This document shows positions 33,903 through 45,390 of a stretch of 64,000 bases of DNA, piece after piece. The DNA is from Gautieria morchelliformis (lineage: Eukaryota > Basidiomycota > Agaricomycetes > Gomphales > Gomphaceae). The notes under the pieces were generated by a model. That model did not search any database. It was given only the letters and a program-made list of their open reading frames with translations, and was not told the origin of the DNA. The position numbers were made by a program, and so were the translations under genes. Positions within the stretch are counted from its first letter, which is position 1. Every line of letters starts with the position of its first letter. The stretch is taken from positions 106,001-170,000 of the forward strand of contig WHVA01000126.1 of assembly GCA_015179125.1 (NCBI GenBank), in the 5' to 3' direction.

Positions 33903-35382
33903 TGTTTTGGAACCCTTCAAGACTTTGGTGTCAGAGCTAACACTTTGGTCTATCAGAACGTGTCGTATATGAAACTGCAAGAATATTAAACACTACTGTC
34001 GTAATGAATAACAAACTATTAGTCTGTAGGTTCGAGGCTGACTATTGGGTCCAAGTATTCCAAAAAGATAGGAATGGCTTCACAGGAGAGTTTGTAAGTG
34101 GACTGACCCGATTAATATCAATGCACTGCAATAAACGAGCGACTAGGGTTTAAGAAATGACTTGTGAAAGTCACTGAACAGGAAAGTCACTGATCAGTTC
34201 GTCTTGGGTATTGGAGAGCTAATTGACAAGGAAATCAATTGTCAGACTCACTCTGCAGAATTTCACCTGGAGTGTTAGTCCGGGTGGCTAAGTAGAAATG
34301 CAACTACTTAACTGAGAATTAATACACTAAGTAAGTGTAATAACCCTAGCTGGGGTTAGCAGCTCAGTAAGCTGTGCAAGCTTGGCAAGTCACACGAGGT
34401 ACGTGGATAGTAGATGATGATGTATTGGCTGATGCAAGGTGGGCAGTAAGGCCTCCTTTTATATTGTATCTACTATCTATTAATAGACTAGAATGAGTCA
34501 TGAAGAAATAGGGTAGTGAGTCATTGAGAAAAAGGGTAGTGAGTCAGAGCATGTGTTGGCCAATCGCAGTCCACGAATAGGGTGTGAGTCAGAGAGAAAA
34601 GGGATAGCAAGTCAGAGCATGTGTTGGCCAATCACGGTTCACGATTAGGGAGTGAGTCATGCACTGAGTCACGCAGAAATGGGGTAGTGATTCAGAGTGA
34701 AAAAGGGTAATGAGTCAGAACTCGTGTTGACCAATCGCAGCCCATGATTAGGGGGTGAGTCATGCACTGAGTCATGCAGAAATGGGGTAGTGAGTCAGGC
34801 AGAAGTCACGTCTAAGAATAAGATACACCCTTATTCTTAAAGAGGATTAGCTCAACACAGCCTTTCATTGGTAAGAGGCCTCTCAGCCAATGATACGCCA
34901 GAGTCCGAGCATGAGTCACATGCCAAGCCAGGCTCTGAGTCATGCAGGAGTCATTTCCCAAGTCACAAGACTTTGGACCAATAATACTCCAGCTTGGCAG
35001 TGAGTCATGACCCTAATTCTATTTAGGAGTGTAGTCATGGGACAGCACAGCCTAGCATAGCCTTGCTGCTATGGTAGCATAGGTTGGGCTGAGTTTGTAT
35101 TGCACAAACTGTGTTGTGGAGGCTTGGGAATAAATTGCTATTTCCAGAGTGCTGAGTCTGAACCGGTAGGTTGGCCAGAGTTTGTGGGTGCGTAAGTGTC
35201 CACAGGCTCGAGTTCGGGCTCGCGCGCGTCGGAGTTTGAATAAGCAGAGTTGTGGATACATGTGGATTCATAACTCTGCTGCAACAGAATAGAAGTGTCT
35301 TGAGCCAAAGACTTCGTTAAAAATGGCGAGAAAATGGTAGGAAATTAGAGGAAGTTTAAATAGTTCATCCCCAATGATAGCA
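33903..35382. mobile_element. LTR3 copy, left part
   Basis: Starts TGTTTTGGAACCCTTCAAGAC and follows the copy at 47337 (TTGACAAGGAAATC/TTGACAAGAAAATC, CCTCCTTTTATATTGTA, GAGTTGTGG near the end). The match stops at about 35382 in CCCCAATGATAGCA. The remaining last 117 bp of LTR3 appear at 38031-38147, so a 2.65-kb segment lies inserted between them. The start resembles LTR2, so the two families are related. Confidence 0.7.
34494..35007. promoter_or_regulatory. Cluster of 13 TGAGTCA motifs in LTR3
   Basis: Exact TGAGTCA occurs at 34494, 34517, 34540, 34585, 34653, 34665, 34711, 34756, 34768, 34791, 34912, 34936 and 35001. TGA(C/G)TCA is the binding site of fungal Gcn4/CpcA-type bZIP activators of amino-acid starvation responses. 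The sister LTR3 also carries several (49134-49205). The array lies downstream of a TATATTGTA element in the LTR. A stress-responsive enhancer is inferred. Confidence 0.75.
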
Positions 35383-35769
35383 ATACCTGTATGCTATATT
35401 TTAAGGTCACTATATCGAAAATACATGGAAGTTCTCCTATTTGACCGGCAAAGCAGGATCCCATACAGGGACGTCAGCACCATAGACCCGAAAAGTGCAG
35501 CGACGGTCCTTGAACTGCGCAACAGACTGGACGCCATGATTGACATCCTGTACGCTGTGGGGTACTTCCCTGTCACGTCGGGGTACCTGTCGACCGACCG
35601 ATGCGAGGACCAAGCTCATGTTCATGGACCAGGTTATCTGTCGTATGTGCGTGAGGTATACTTAGATAAGCAAACCAGCGAACTTCTTCATGATATTTCT
35701 AAAATAAAATCATGCGTCAATAGAGCTGTGTATACCATAGTGAATGTCTCTACTCTGAGTCTACTCTAA
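35374..35769 (+). CDS. Unrecognised ORF within insertion into LTR3
   Basis: A 131-codon frame; the central part (LELRNRLDAMIDILYAVGY..., LHDISKIKSCVNRAV) looks protein-like but matches nothing I know. It converges tail to tail with the minus-strand gene that begins at 37447. Both lie in the 2.65-kb segment interrupting LTR3. Confidence 0.3.
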   Translation: MIAIPVCYILRSLYRKYMEVLLFDRQSRIPYRDVSTIDPKSAATVLELRNRLDAMIDILYAVGYFPVTSGYLSTDRCEDQAHVHGPGYLSYVREVYLDKQTSELLHDISKIKSCVNRAVYTIVNVSTLSLL

Positions 35770-37447
35770 TTAGTGGTGCTTAGCCCGTTTCGTACTGGTA
35801 CTGCCTAAACTAGAAGCATACCCGTTCATACAAGACTCCAACCACTTCATTAGAAAACTAATCTCTGCCAAATTGAATTGGAACCCATTCACACCATAGT
35901 CGCTACGTGGAAGGGCCACCAGATCATCCAGATCCATTGTAAGAGAATCATGTGCGTCGAACTTTGCACGTATAGCAGGGAAGTCATGCCTTCCTGCACC
36001 TGTTTTTGTCTGAAGCAATGTCAGCCACTCGCCAACTGAGGGATAGTGACATCCCACTAGCTTGTCAGCAGGCAGTAAAGGAGAGTGGGCACGTTTCCCT
36101 GAATGATGATAGTCCAGTGAAGAAGTTGCTCCGCCAGACAGTAGATAAACGGTTCAAGGCTGTGCACAAGGAATGGTTACAGGGACTGAAGCATCAAGGA
36201 CAGCTGGTATGTGCCAGTGATCCTTGCGTGTCTTTGTACTACTGGTGATGTTATGGTGGAAGTCTGCGAATGCTGTCGACTTCGGTGGTATTGTAGTTGA
36301 CACGTTTGATATGCCAGAACACTGTGCAATAACCTGTCAGCGCAAATGTGTACATAGAAGAATAGATGCACCATTACTGAGACCCAAGCACGAACCATCT
36401 CCAGTGAGATTACACGATGCTGACCGTGCTTGTCCAGCAGGCATAACTTTTCCTCAGGGCCGCAAACGCGGCACTTGTTCAATTCGACTGGCAGATAATC
36501 CCTGAGATTCTCATACGCAGGATCATACTCATCCTCATCTTGTTTCCCAGCGGTGCTACCAAGTGTGTCACTATCAGACTCAAAAATAATTCGGGTGGGT
36601 GGCGCCCTCCCTCCTGTCTTGCTTTTCATCAGTTTCTTCCCCTTTTTGTGCTTCTTGGCCACTGCTAAGTTTTTGAGAAACTAAAACAGTCTTAGTATGG
36701 CTTGAGATGTTAAAATTTGATACATACATCAGTTGGGAGAAGAATATTCGCAACCGCGGCTGAACCTTTCTTGTCAACCTCAATCCCCCATTCATCTTTT
36801 AGCGTAGTCCAGGCTTCTTCGGTATTTAATGGATATTTGAAAGCTTTCACGTCCTTGGACAAATGGTAACAGAGCGAAGGGAGAGATTTTTCATGTACCG
36901 TGTCACAGCCGATAATGACGTAGATTCCATCCTTAACCTGCTGTACTGAGTCATTTACAGATATGTTTGCAAATGTGACAAGCTCCTGCGCAGATGAGTC
37001 ATTGAAGGGAATGCAGAATCGAATATCTACAGTCGTTTGAGTTACCATAGCAAACTAAAGGACAGCAAAAAGACTGACTCTTTTTCAACAGTGCATTTTC
37101 TTCCTCCTTTTTACCCTGCATGTTAGTTTTCTTTGGTTTTACACCGCTCCTTTTTTGACGATCGTGCGTGCTGTTAGTTCTGGAGATGGTGCGATGGTGA
37201 CATTATCGGCAGTGAAAACGGAGCTGCCGTCTACGAATTCCTCCTCTATATCTTCTAGACCTCGGTGTTGTTTGACTGCGCACATATCTGCTGATTCAGC
37301 TGTGCGAGTAGCAGCAGCAGACGGTTTTCGGATGCGCTGGCCCTTGAGGATGAGTGTTGGGTCTGGGGTGTCACGTTCTCTGTGTGTAAGAGCTGGCTTA
37401 GCTTTTTTTTTACCTTTAGGCAGTCCAAAACTGCCCAGTGATGGCAT
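35770..37447 (-). CDS. Unrecognised spliced gene inside insertion into LTR3
   Basis: Successive minus-strand frames appear to form one gene: 37447-37139 (MPSLGSFGLPKGKKKAKP, basic start), 37048-36710 (MVTQTTVDIRFCIPF...LLPTDVCIKF), about 36680-36430 (KKHKKGKKLMKSK, FESDSD, then CRVCGPEEKLCLLDKHGQHR, a possible CxxC...C..H zinc site), and a last exon to 35770 (GCHYPSVGEWLTLLQTKTG, FDAHDSLTMDLDDL, TKRAKHH). Introns between them have plausible GT...AG borders, but I did not prove each. No family recognised. Because the whole segment interrupts an LTR, it may be cargo or a protein of an unidentified mobile element. Confidence 0.4.
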
Positions 37448-38030
37448 GGTGGACTTTCAATGTAGGACAGCTAAACAGCAAGATGCAGGCGGAGTGTCAC
37501 CTCAAGCAACGTGCGTGTCATGCTCTGTGACATGCCATCGCATTTGTCACCTCAGAAAGAGTAGACAATATAGCTAGCATCAAGCCTATAAAACATAGGT
37601 GCACTGTAAATAACAGTCTTATTGTAATGTATAATGCCAAAAAAATTTTGTAAAGGCCAGTAGAGTGCACAGACTAGTTGTTTGAGTGCATATATAGTGT
37701 GGCCTGCAGCTAGCCAACAAGTGAGTTATTTGCAAATCCCTTTGGTAAAATCCAATATAACATGTGTAATACTGTATATCTAAAATATCAGGACATTTTG
37801 TAGAAATTTGGGCTGGGAGTTGCCTCTGCAGTCCTCCAAACTGGCTTATTGGACACTACACATTACACATTTATTTTGTTATATTATTGTATATATGCTA
37901 TGAGAGGTGCTGACCACAATCTATCAGACCTTAATGGGTTATAATCGTTGAGATACAGCGCATTCTTTTATTCAGAACAGTTTCGGAGTCAAATTAGAAC
38001 TCCGCCTTATGTAAGCGAAACAGCTGTAAC
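37448..38030. other. AT-rich remainder of insertion into LTR3
   Basis: No gene seen. Upstream sequence of the minus-strand spliced gene, AT-rich beyond 37.6 kb. Confidence 0.3.
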
Positions 38031-38147
38031 AGCATACAGATACTGTTAATTCTTCAAATGTGTTTTTACATGTTGTCAAGACAAAAGGAAAAGACTAGGG
38101 CTGGTTGAGCAGCCTTCCTTGGCTGGTTGAACAGCCGTTCCCCTACA
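38031..38147. mobile_element. LTR3 terminal fragment
   Basis: The AACAGCATACAGATACTG... to GTTCCCCTACA stretch is almost identical to the last 120 bp of the LTR3 copy ending at 49816. It directly abuts LINE ORF2 sequence at 38148. Confidence 0.75.
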
Positions 38148-38253
38148 GGGTGCTGGGAGGTAGCTGTAGTTCCATGTGGTGTTCTGCTAGTAGTTGCATC
38201 ATCAGCTCTGCGTTGCTGTGCCTGCAGCGTCGCAAATGGCTTGGTCCGGTCCA
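38148..38253 (-). pseudogene. LINE ORF2 endonuclease segment, downstream of hAT insertion
   Basis: Minus strand reads WTGPSHLRRCRHSN and LMMQLLAEHHMELQLPPST, continuing the HNPL ending at 41915. Together they give the GDFNxHxPLW block of the LINE endonuclease, with hAT inserted between L and W. LTR3 sequence truncates it at 38147. Confidence 0.65.
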
Positions 38254-41200
38254 TAGTGTTTTCCCGGGTCGGGCTTAAGCCTGGGCTGAGCCTGAGCCGA
38301 GCCCTTGAAAGCCGGAGCCGAGCCGGGCCCAGCCCTCAGAAAGCCCGCTGCGAGGGCCGGGCTTGAGATTTAGCAAGCCCGAGGCTTTTGGGTGCCAAGC
38401 TCGATCATTGCCGCCATCGACGATCGCTGTCCAAACCTAGATATATATGTACTTTATCTGTCCATGTATATGTACTGTATCCACCGGGTACCCAAATACT
38501 AATACATAATTTTTTTTTTCTTTCCTCCACCACACCCAGTCTCCAATGTGTCCCATGGTCATAGATAGCACCGATGACGAGGTTGATGAAGTTGCGCCTG
38601 CAATTAAAAGTAGTTCCGGCCGAGTGGTTAAGCCGAGTGTGGCGCTTCTCGATCCCAGCAACGTAGCGAAGGTGCCAGGGCAGCCGAAACATGCTAACAA
38701 AAGGTCAGGAGGCATTGAGGAGGAACCACCAAAGAAGAAGAAACAAAAGAACTTGCCAAAAAATCCGGGGACCAGTGGTAAAGGCAAAGAAAAAGAAGTT
38801 GCGATTGAGGACATGCATAGTGTATTCAGCTCATTGACCGATTTGAGTTGATAAGATACAGATGTACCTGACTTACCGCCGGCCACGCTTATTCATGATG
38901 AGGCACACCCAGAAGGCTGGCTAAAAGATCTCAATGGAATCGAGGATCTACCCGAGGCAGGTGGCAAGAAGAATAAAGATCGTACTGTAGACATACATTT
39001 CTTTTTTGACGATCTGCGTGAGCAAATGGGCAAAAAGGTGATGGATTGCAAGCTGTGCCGGTGCATCTGAATAATCGTCAAATAGTCCTAACCAGAGACG
39101 CCATGATGGCTGACTTTAGAACTAGCAAGCATGACTGGCAGAAGATAACCTTTGTTCATGATGTCACCACACTACGCCACCACACCCAGGCAATGCATGA
39201 GGTGCGTTAGTTCACACAGATATACTGATTCAGTTAATAACAGTATATACACATTCAGGGGAAATACAACAAGTGGTGTGCCAAGACCGGCTTTGTTAGC
39301 AAGTTGCCAAACACGGTCAAGGATGCCAAGGTAGCTGCCAAGGCGCTTTTGACTGACCATTTTGGTCCGGCCCCTGCCAAGCTCCATATAGCGAGGACGC
39401 ATTTACGCACCTCGCAGTAGAATGGATGATTGCGACTGATCAGGTAAGTTGATATTAAAATCACCTATTTCACCAGTCTAATCCCAATGTGAATAGCCTG
39501 TGTCTGTTTTTGACAACTCACACTTCAGGGCCATGTTGGAAATGGTGTTCCATTCGAAGGACACCGTCAAACTGCCTGGTCACAAGCTGGCCCGCTCAGA
39601 GGTAATAGCAATCTTCAAGGGGCACTTGCGTGATCTCAAAAAGAGATTTTCTGTGAGTGGACCGCTTTCCATGATGAATTTAACCTCAGCACTTGTTCTA
39701 GAGCCCCCACCTTCGAGGTTTGATCTCATGCACATGTGATGCATGGCAGGCATCAATGTGGACGGGTACTTCGCAGTTACCGGGAATTGGCTTGAGAAAA
39801 GGCCCAGGGAAGTCTTGACATTGCAGAATGCCCTCCTTGGATTTGTGTGGCTCAACGGCGCACATCCAGGTAAATGCCTCAGTCAAACACTTTTCAAAGT
39901 GTTTGACCGCATGGGTGCAGTCTCTAAGGTACATATCTTTATTTTCATAACTGTATTACTGTCACTACTATCTATGTCATCACAGATTGGGTGGGTGACT
40001 TGTGACAATGCAAGCAACAACTCCATCATGATGGAGGAGTTGGCGCGTCATGTCGAGGAACGCACAGGTGAAATATTATTGCCCAGTTCAACCCCGCATC
40101 AGGTAACATTGCACTTTAGTGCTTTCATGCCAGTCTGCTGACTGTTTCAGATGCCTTGCCCACTGCATCAATCTGGCCACACAGGCGGTGTTATCAACAC
40201 ACTCAAAGGCACCGCATTATGATCCTGAACACCCAGATGAGCATATCCCTGACACAACCGCCCTAAAACGAGATGCTGTAGGTCTCATCCATGCAATTTG
40301 TGTCAAAGTGAATTTATATGTCTATTTAATTCTATTTAATGTGTCCAAGATACTGAGAAGATCACGTAGGAACGGTACTCAGCCAAGCGCAAGGAAATTT
40401 ACCAGACACTACAGCGGCAGCATGGTGTCAAACATCCGACCACACTATTGCTCGATATGGTCATTCGCTGGTCATCTACATACATAATGCTTGATCAGGC
40501 CTATCACAACAGAGAGGTCTGTATTTATTTTCATAAGTATTAGTAATTCTGACAGCTCCTCTAGCATGTCAACCGCTTCGTGCTTGAAATTGCCCACCTT
40601 GAGAAGGATCGCACCAAATCTACGAAGCTGATGAACCTCGCTCTAACCACTGGAGAATGGGACTCAGTGAAAACATTTTTACAACTTCTCCGGGTGAGTC
40701 CTGGTAACTACAACAGTGGCATGAGTCCTAACTATGTTGTTCATCAGTTTGCTGACACTGCACAGCATGAATTTTCTGCTGAAAAATACTCCACCCTCTA
40801 CATGGCAATCCCCGCATTAGAGGGGCTACACGAACTGTGGTCCAGCCATCTAGCTGCATGAACTGGATATGAGGAATTTGATGGGCCATTGCAGGCTGGC
40901 ATCGGCAAACTGGCTGACTACTACAACAAAACCGAAGACTCGCACGCATACATAATGAGCATGGGTGCGTATATTTTGGACACAAGTGGACGCATAGACT
41001 TACTGAGTTGCCTTGCAGTGCTTCACCCAGAATACAAAATGATTCATTTCGAGAAGCACTGGGGCAATGAGCTGACTGTCAAGGTTACATGAACAGTCAA
41101 AGATATTGTGCGTAAGGACTACTTACTAAATAATATATCTGCTGACAACTAATGCAGTTCCAGCAGCGTTGGGAGAGATTGAGATGATCGGCTGGACAAT

Positions 41201-41914
41201 GCAATGCAACTCCCAATCCGAAGAAGTGTCGATTCAAGCTTCTTCTTGGTGCGCTGAGTGGTGATGAGGATGAAGAGCCTGCCAATGCCTTGGTCTGTAC
41301 TCTGAGCAGCTCCAGCAGCCTCATGGATGTCGAGGCACCTTGGCTACAAGCTTACCGGGCATATATGGGGGCAGTGGAGCAGCTACCCAATGGTATGGGA
41401 CTTATCGAGTGGTGGGGAGTCCATGAACGACTCTACCCTGTATGGGCATCACTCGCCTTTGACTACTTGCCAATTATGGCTTCCTCGGTGTCTAGTGAAC
41501 GAGCATTTTCAAGCTCGGGGATCACGATCAGTAAAAGATGGAACCGATTGAAGGGGGACCTCGTTGAGGCTTTGCAGGTCGTTAAATGTGCCCTTAGGGA
41601 TGACTTACTCGCCCGGGATGACATTCCAACTTCATCACTGGAGCTGGAGATCATCGGCGATGGAAAGCGGCCGGTTCAACTGAACAGGTCGTTGATTTAG
41701 ACAGTGACCTGGAGATAGAACTGGAAAATGTTCTGGGTGAAACGGTAGTAATGTAGTGATATATATACCATATGTACATTTGTTGAAAATTTCCCTCCCA
41801 CCCACAGGCCCGAGCCCTGGTGCAGGGCCGGGCTTCAATTTTGAGGAGCCCGAGCCCTCAAAAGCCAAGCCCTGACCCGGGCTTTCGAGCGCGGCCCGGC
41901 CCAGGAAAACACTA
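38254..41914 (+). mobile_element. hAT DNA transposon (3.66 kb)
   Basis: Terminal inverted repeats TAGTGTTTTCC(C/T)GGG(T/C)CGGGC at both ends, followed by a GC-rich zone full of GAGCCCGGGC-type repeats (38280-38390; 41805-41890). It encloses a hAT transposase and interrupts LINE ORF2. The flanks (GGTCCA; AGTGGG) do not show the expected 8-bp duplication. Confidence 0.85.
38546..41700 (+). pseudogene. hAT transposase, BED zinc finger and dimerisation domain
   Basis: Exons read in order: an acidic and lysine-rich start (38546), CKLCR with TLRHHTQAMHE (BED-type zinc finger, about 39040-39270), SEVIAIFKGHL, VDGYFAVTGNW, IGWVTCDNASNN (catalytic-fold strand with Asp), FRCLAHCINLATQAV, MVIRWSSTYIML, LHPEYKM, and the C-terminal hAT dimerisation motif SSVSSERAFSSSG. 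Introns of 50-80 nt separate them. Two consecutive stops (TGA TAA, 38849-38854) and a TGA ending the MHM frame near 39740 break it, so it is inactive as read. The normal role is cut-and-paste transposition with 8-bp duplications. Confidence 0.85.
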
Positions 41915-43016
41915 AGTGGGTTGTGTTTGTTGAAATCACCACCCAGATGGCAGCTGTAGTTGCAGGGGTTGGATTGCTGTTAAGCCATTGGTGTAGATGT
42001 ATGAGAGCCGTGTCTGTGTTGGGGGGGTTGTAGATGCTGTAGATATCAATGGTGCTGATGTCGCAGATGATGGATAGCGGAGTTATCAGGTGTGACTTGA
42101 TCTGGATCTGTTGGAAAGAGCTGGAGGTCAGTCATGTAGAAATTAGTATAATTGAGTGAGGAAGGTTATCGTCTTTGTTATCTTGGGCAGGGTACATAAT
42201 GTACCAGTGTGGAGTGGCAGGCAACAGTTTCAAGTTGGGGTATATGTACGGCTCTTGGATTAGGAGGAGGTCCCAGACATTGGGGTCTGCCATATTCAGG
42301 AGAGAAAGGGTGACATCTTTAGAGTGCTTGCAATTTTGCTGTTTGATTTGCTGGTTTTTTACTTGGGCGTGTTCAGACATCAGGGCCCGAGGAGGAGGTA
42401 GCAGGAATGTAGTTGATCTGGAGTTGGGATTGGCTGGGATGCAGAGAGGGAGTATGGGGTTGTGTAGCAGTACGTCGGCCTGGGGTGTAGTCAACATCTG
42501 CAAAAGTGAAAGGTGTGTGAGCTTTGTATTTTCCTGTTGCATACTCATCTTTATATGTTTGAGCTTCAATGGCGGCTTTTGCTGCTGGGCATGTGCGGGT
42601 CCAGCTAGGGGGGTTGCCTTGACAGTTGGTGCATTTAGGTCTGTCGATGCTGCAGCTTTGTCCTGGGGGGCATGGTTGTTCAGGCGTGGTCATTAGTGGC
42701 ATGTGGCCCAGCACATCAGCTGCAGTGTGCCTCCCCTGCACACCCTGTCGCCCGGTGGCCCCAGTCTTGGCACCGGAAGCATTGTGGGGGTCACGGGGAT
42801 GCTCACGCTGCAGAGAACACCCTCAATAACTAGTCCGTTTTCGATAGCCACGTTTGCTGCTGCCTTAGTTTTGTAGCTGATCATAAGTGGGCCGTGCCTG
42901 GTTCTGTCACAGGAGTCCGTGCTGCTGAGCCAGGCTATGTTGGCCATTTGTCACCCATCTGGTGCGTTATCAGTGTTACCTGTTTCGAGATCGTCTATAG
43001 CTTGTTTCAGATCCTC
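41915..43016 (-). pseudogene. LINE ORF1 C-terminus and ORF2 endonuclease start
   Basis: Minus strand, from 43016 down: DLKQAIDDLETG, a TGA, MANIAWLSSTDSC, ISYKTKAAANVAIENGLVI, then Cys-rich knuckles including KCTNCQGNPPSWTRTCP (ORF1 end). ORF2 then starts with KNQQIKQQNCKHSKDV, DLLLIQEPYIYPN (the catalytic QEP of apurinic-type endonucleases), IYSIYNPPN and GGDFNKHNPL at 41915, where hAT begins. Several frameshifts. The upstream part of ORF1 is on the plus strand at 30673-32046. No reverse transcriptase domain is present in the window. Confidence 0.75.
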
Positions 43017-43397
43017 GCCTTCTCCTGTAGATTTCTATCTTCGACCAGAAGAGGACTTAGGCATCACTGGTGAGTTCTCATACTTCATATTTGTTACCTT
43101 AGCCTTCGAGTTATTTTCTGTGCTGTCAGCGAAGGACTCCGAAGGAGTGCCTTTGCCGGCGAAAGGATTGTCGCTACTTAGACAACCTTTCTGTGACACC
43201 TTGCATGTTACATCGTCAAGTGCCACGGGCTATTTCACTATGACTGTAGATCAGGGCGAATTCCTTTCGAGTAACCCTCTTACTTCTTAACTCTTACCTC
43301 TTCGGTACTGTTCGCTGGGCGATTCGCTAGATCGCACACGCTATTCGGGCATTCGCCACTAACATGCGATATTAACGCCCAAAATCCAATCTTGACA
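43017..43397 (-). mobile_element. LTR1 fragment, 5' part (inversion breakpoint at its left edge)
   Basis: Matches LTR1 from its true end (CAATCTTGACA at 43397) back to about CTCCTGTAGATTTCTATC, where it gives way to LINE sequence. The missing remainder is at 32047-32670 in the opposite direction. Confidence 0.85.
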
Positions 43398-45390
43398 CCA
43401 GCCAGGCATGCCAGAGCCCGTCTGTCTGACGTGGACATGCCCACAATACAAGGCCACCTCGGGGCCCACAGGATTGACGGGCAAGCCCATGCGCATGGGC
43501 GGCCATCGCCACATGGATTGAGGAAGAGCACGCACCCTCGTTCCTACCCCAGTCCTCTGCACCTCCTTGCCGACCGACCGACCCAGTGCTCCCCACGCAC
43601 ATCCACATCTCCGTCCTCCCGGCACGCACAGCCATCCATATGCAATGAGTGCAGAGTACGAGTGCCCCACCCACCACAATCCACCTACCTCCTCACTCAG
43701 ACAGTCCTCCACACCTCGCCGCTCTACCTTCCGCCACCCAGCAGTGCACAGCGCATTCTGAAGTTCACATGCCCACCCACACACAGGTCACACAGGTCAT
43801 ATTCGAATATGACCGTGCAGCCGGGCCTGCGGAAGTACCAGGAAAGCCCAGTGCGGACGCGTGGCCGTCGTCACACGCATTGAGGCAGAGTACCTAACCT
43901 TTGGACCGCGACTTCACTAGCGTTTCTACCCCATGTCATTGACCTTCTGTTCCATCTCGTCTTTGCTATTTCAGTACACGTTATATCACTACGTCCTTCT
44001 TGGGGTCACAGACAAACTCTACACCAGCATCATCTGCTGGCAAACCCTCCGAAAAGTCCCTGATGGGCAGCAGATCAAGTTCCAACCATGGTGGAACAGT
44101 AAGACCACCTCACGTGGAAGAAGAAACTGGTGCTCGCTTTTCTGGAGATCTCCTTAGTGCCTCGGCGAGAATGTCGGAACTAGGGATCACTTCCGCAATG
44201 CCATGCCACAGCCCAATCTCTAACAACAACTTGCTTGGTCAGGCAAACCACACTCCAATGTGGCGGCTACTTGACACATTCAAACGGTTATCAGTCCCTG
44301 AAGATGTGTGGTGGAATTTGAAGGAGTCAAGCGCGAAGGCTGAAAATATCGCAACGGGAGCGCAGAATCGTCACAGACGCAAGTCGTTGCCCTTCCCCGG
44401 TATTTTGCCTGGAACGACCCCTGAACATCGCAATTCCGTTGGCTTGGGGCGCCACTTCGGGGGGGTCATCCCCTCGTCCCTGGGCCCCGCTGTGGCACTC
44501 TCGCACACGCGCTTCCTGTCGACTGAAAGTTGCGCTCGGCAGCGCTGCTGAACTCCCGTGCAGGCACCGTCTTGAAGAACTCCCGCCGTCTGGGTAGATC
44601 ACAAAACGACCGCTCCTGCACGCCGAACCACGCCAACGTCCCGCGCCACGTGCGCCAGCTGCCTATTCTTCTCGAGCTCAGCTCAGGCACATGTCTCGCA
44701 CGGGCAGCATGTGGCCTCCATGGTGAAGGCCCCCACATCACAGTGGGAATGCGTGTCGTATGGGACAGAGCCACTGTGCGGGGGACGGCAGGGCGGAACG
44801 TGAGGGGCGGGAGGGTGGAGTCTAGGAGTCTACAGAGCAGCTGGTGGCACTCAGTCAGAGCCACGGGGTACTGAGCAACGGCACATACCATCGGGATCGA
44901 GAGGGCGGTGGGAGATATGAAGTCTGGGAGGGGTGGCTGTTTGTGTTATGTGAGGGGAGGTGATGACCCAATGCACGTGTGTGATGGCATTCTTCTCCTC
45001 CTTGTCGCATGTGTACAAGGACCTGTCAGAGCTCTTGAGACACGGCATTCCTGTGCTCTTGTGCGGATACGTGCATGATGCCGCAGATTCTCGTAGTGTC
45101 CTCCTGAATGTGGCAGGTATACGTATGCAACTCAAGGAGGCACGCATGTGGCAAGGTTCGGCACTACCCCCTCTCTGCGCAGTGAGATGCACCGACAGGT
45201 ACATAGGAACATACAACCTTCCATCCCTCCTCAAAATGGAAAGACACTCGGACAGAAGAGAATGTGCTGCATTTTGTGGAAGGAAAATAGGTGATACATT
45301 GTATTTATCTGGCTAACTTCTGATAATTTCTTCCTGTTGCCATACCATCGTCGTGCTTGCATCCTGGAAGCATCCACACCACTTTCGAAG
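43398..45390. other. Unassigned region with hypothetical frames
   Basis: Several open frames occur (44000-44551 plus, 44530-44874 plus, 44466-44891 minus), overlapping in GC-rich sequence. The first reads like a Ser-rich host protein fragment with no motif. A loose internal repeat (GCCCATGCGCATGGGCGGCC near 43480; GGACGCGTGGCCGTCG near 43855) shares a CA(C/T)GGATTGAGG-type flank. Nothing recognised. Confidence 0.3.

Noticed and set aside
35039-35043. GGGAC after TCAT as the TSD partner of GGGAC before LTR3 at 33903
   Set aside because: The LTR sequence clearly continues past this point when compared with the copy at 47337, and the site lacks a CA end.
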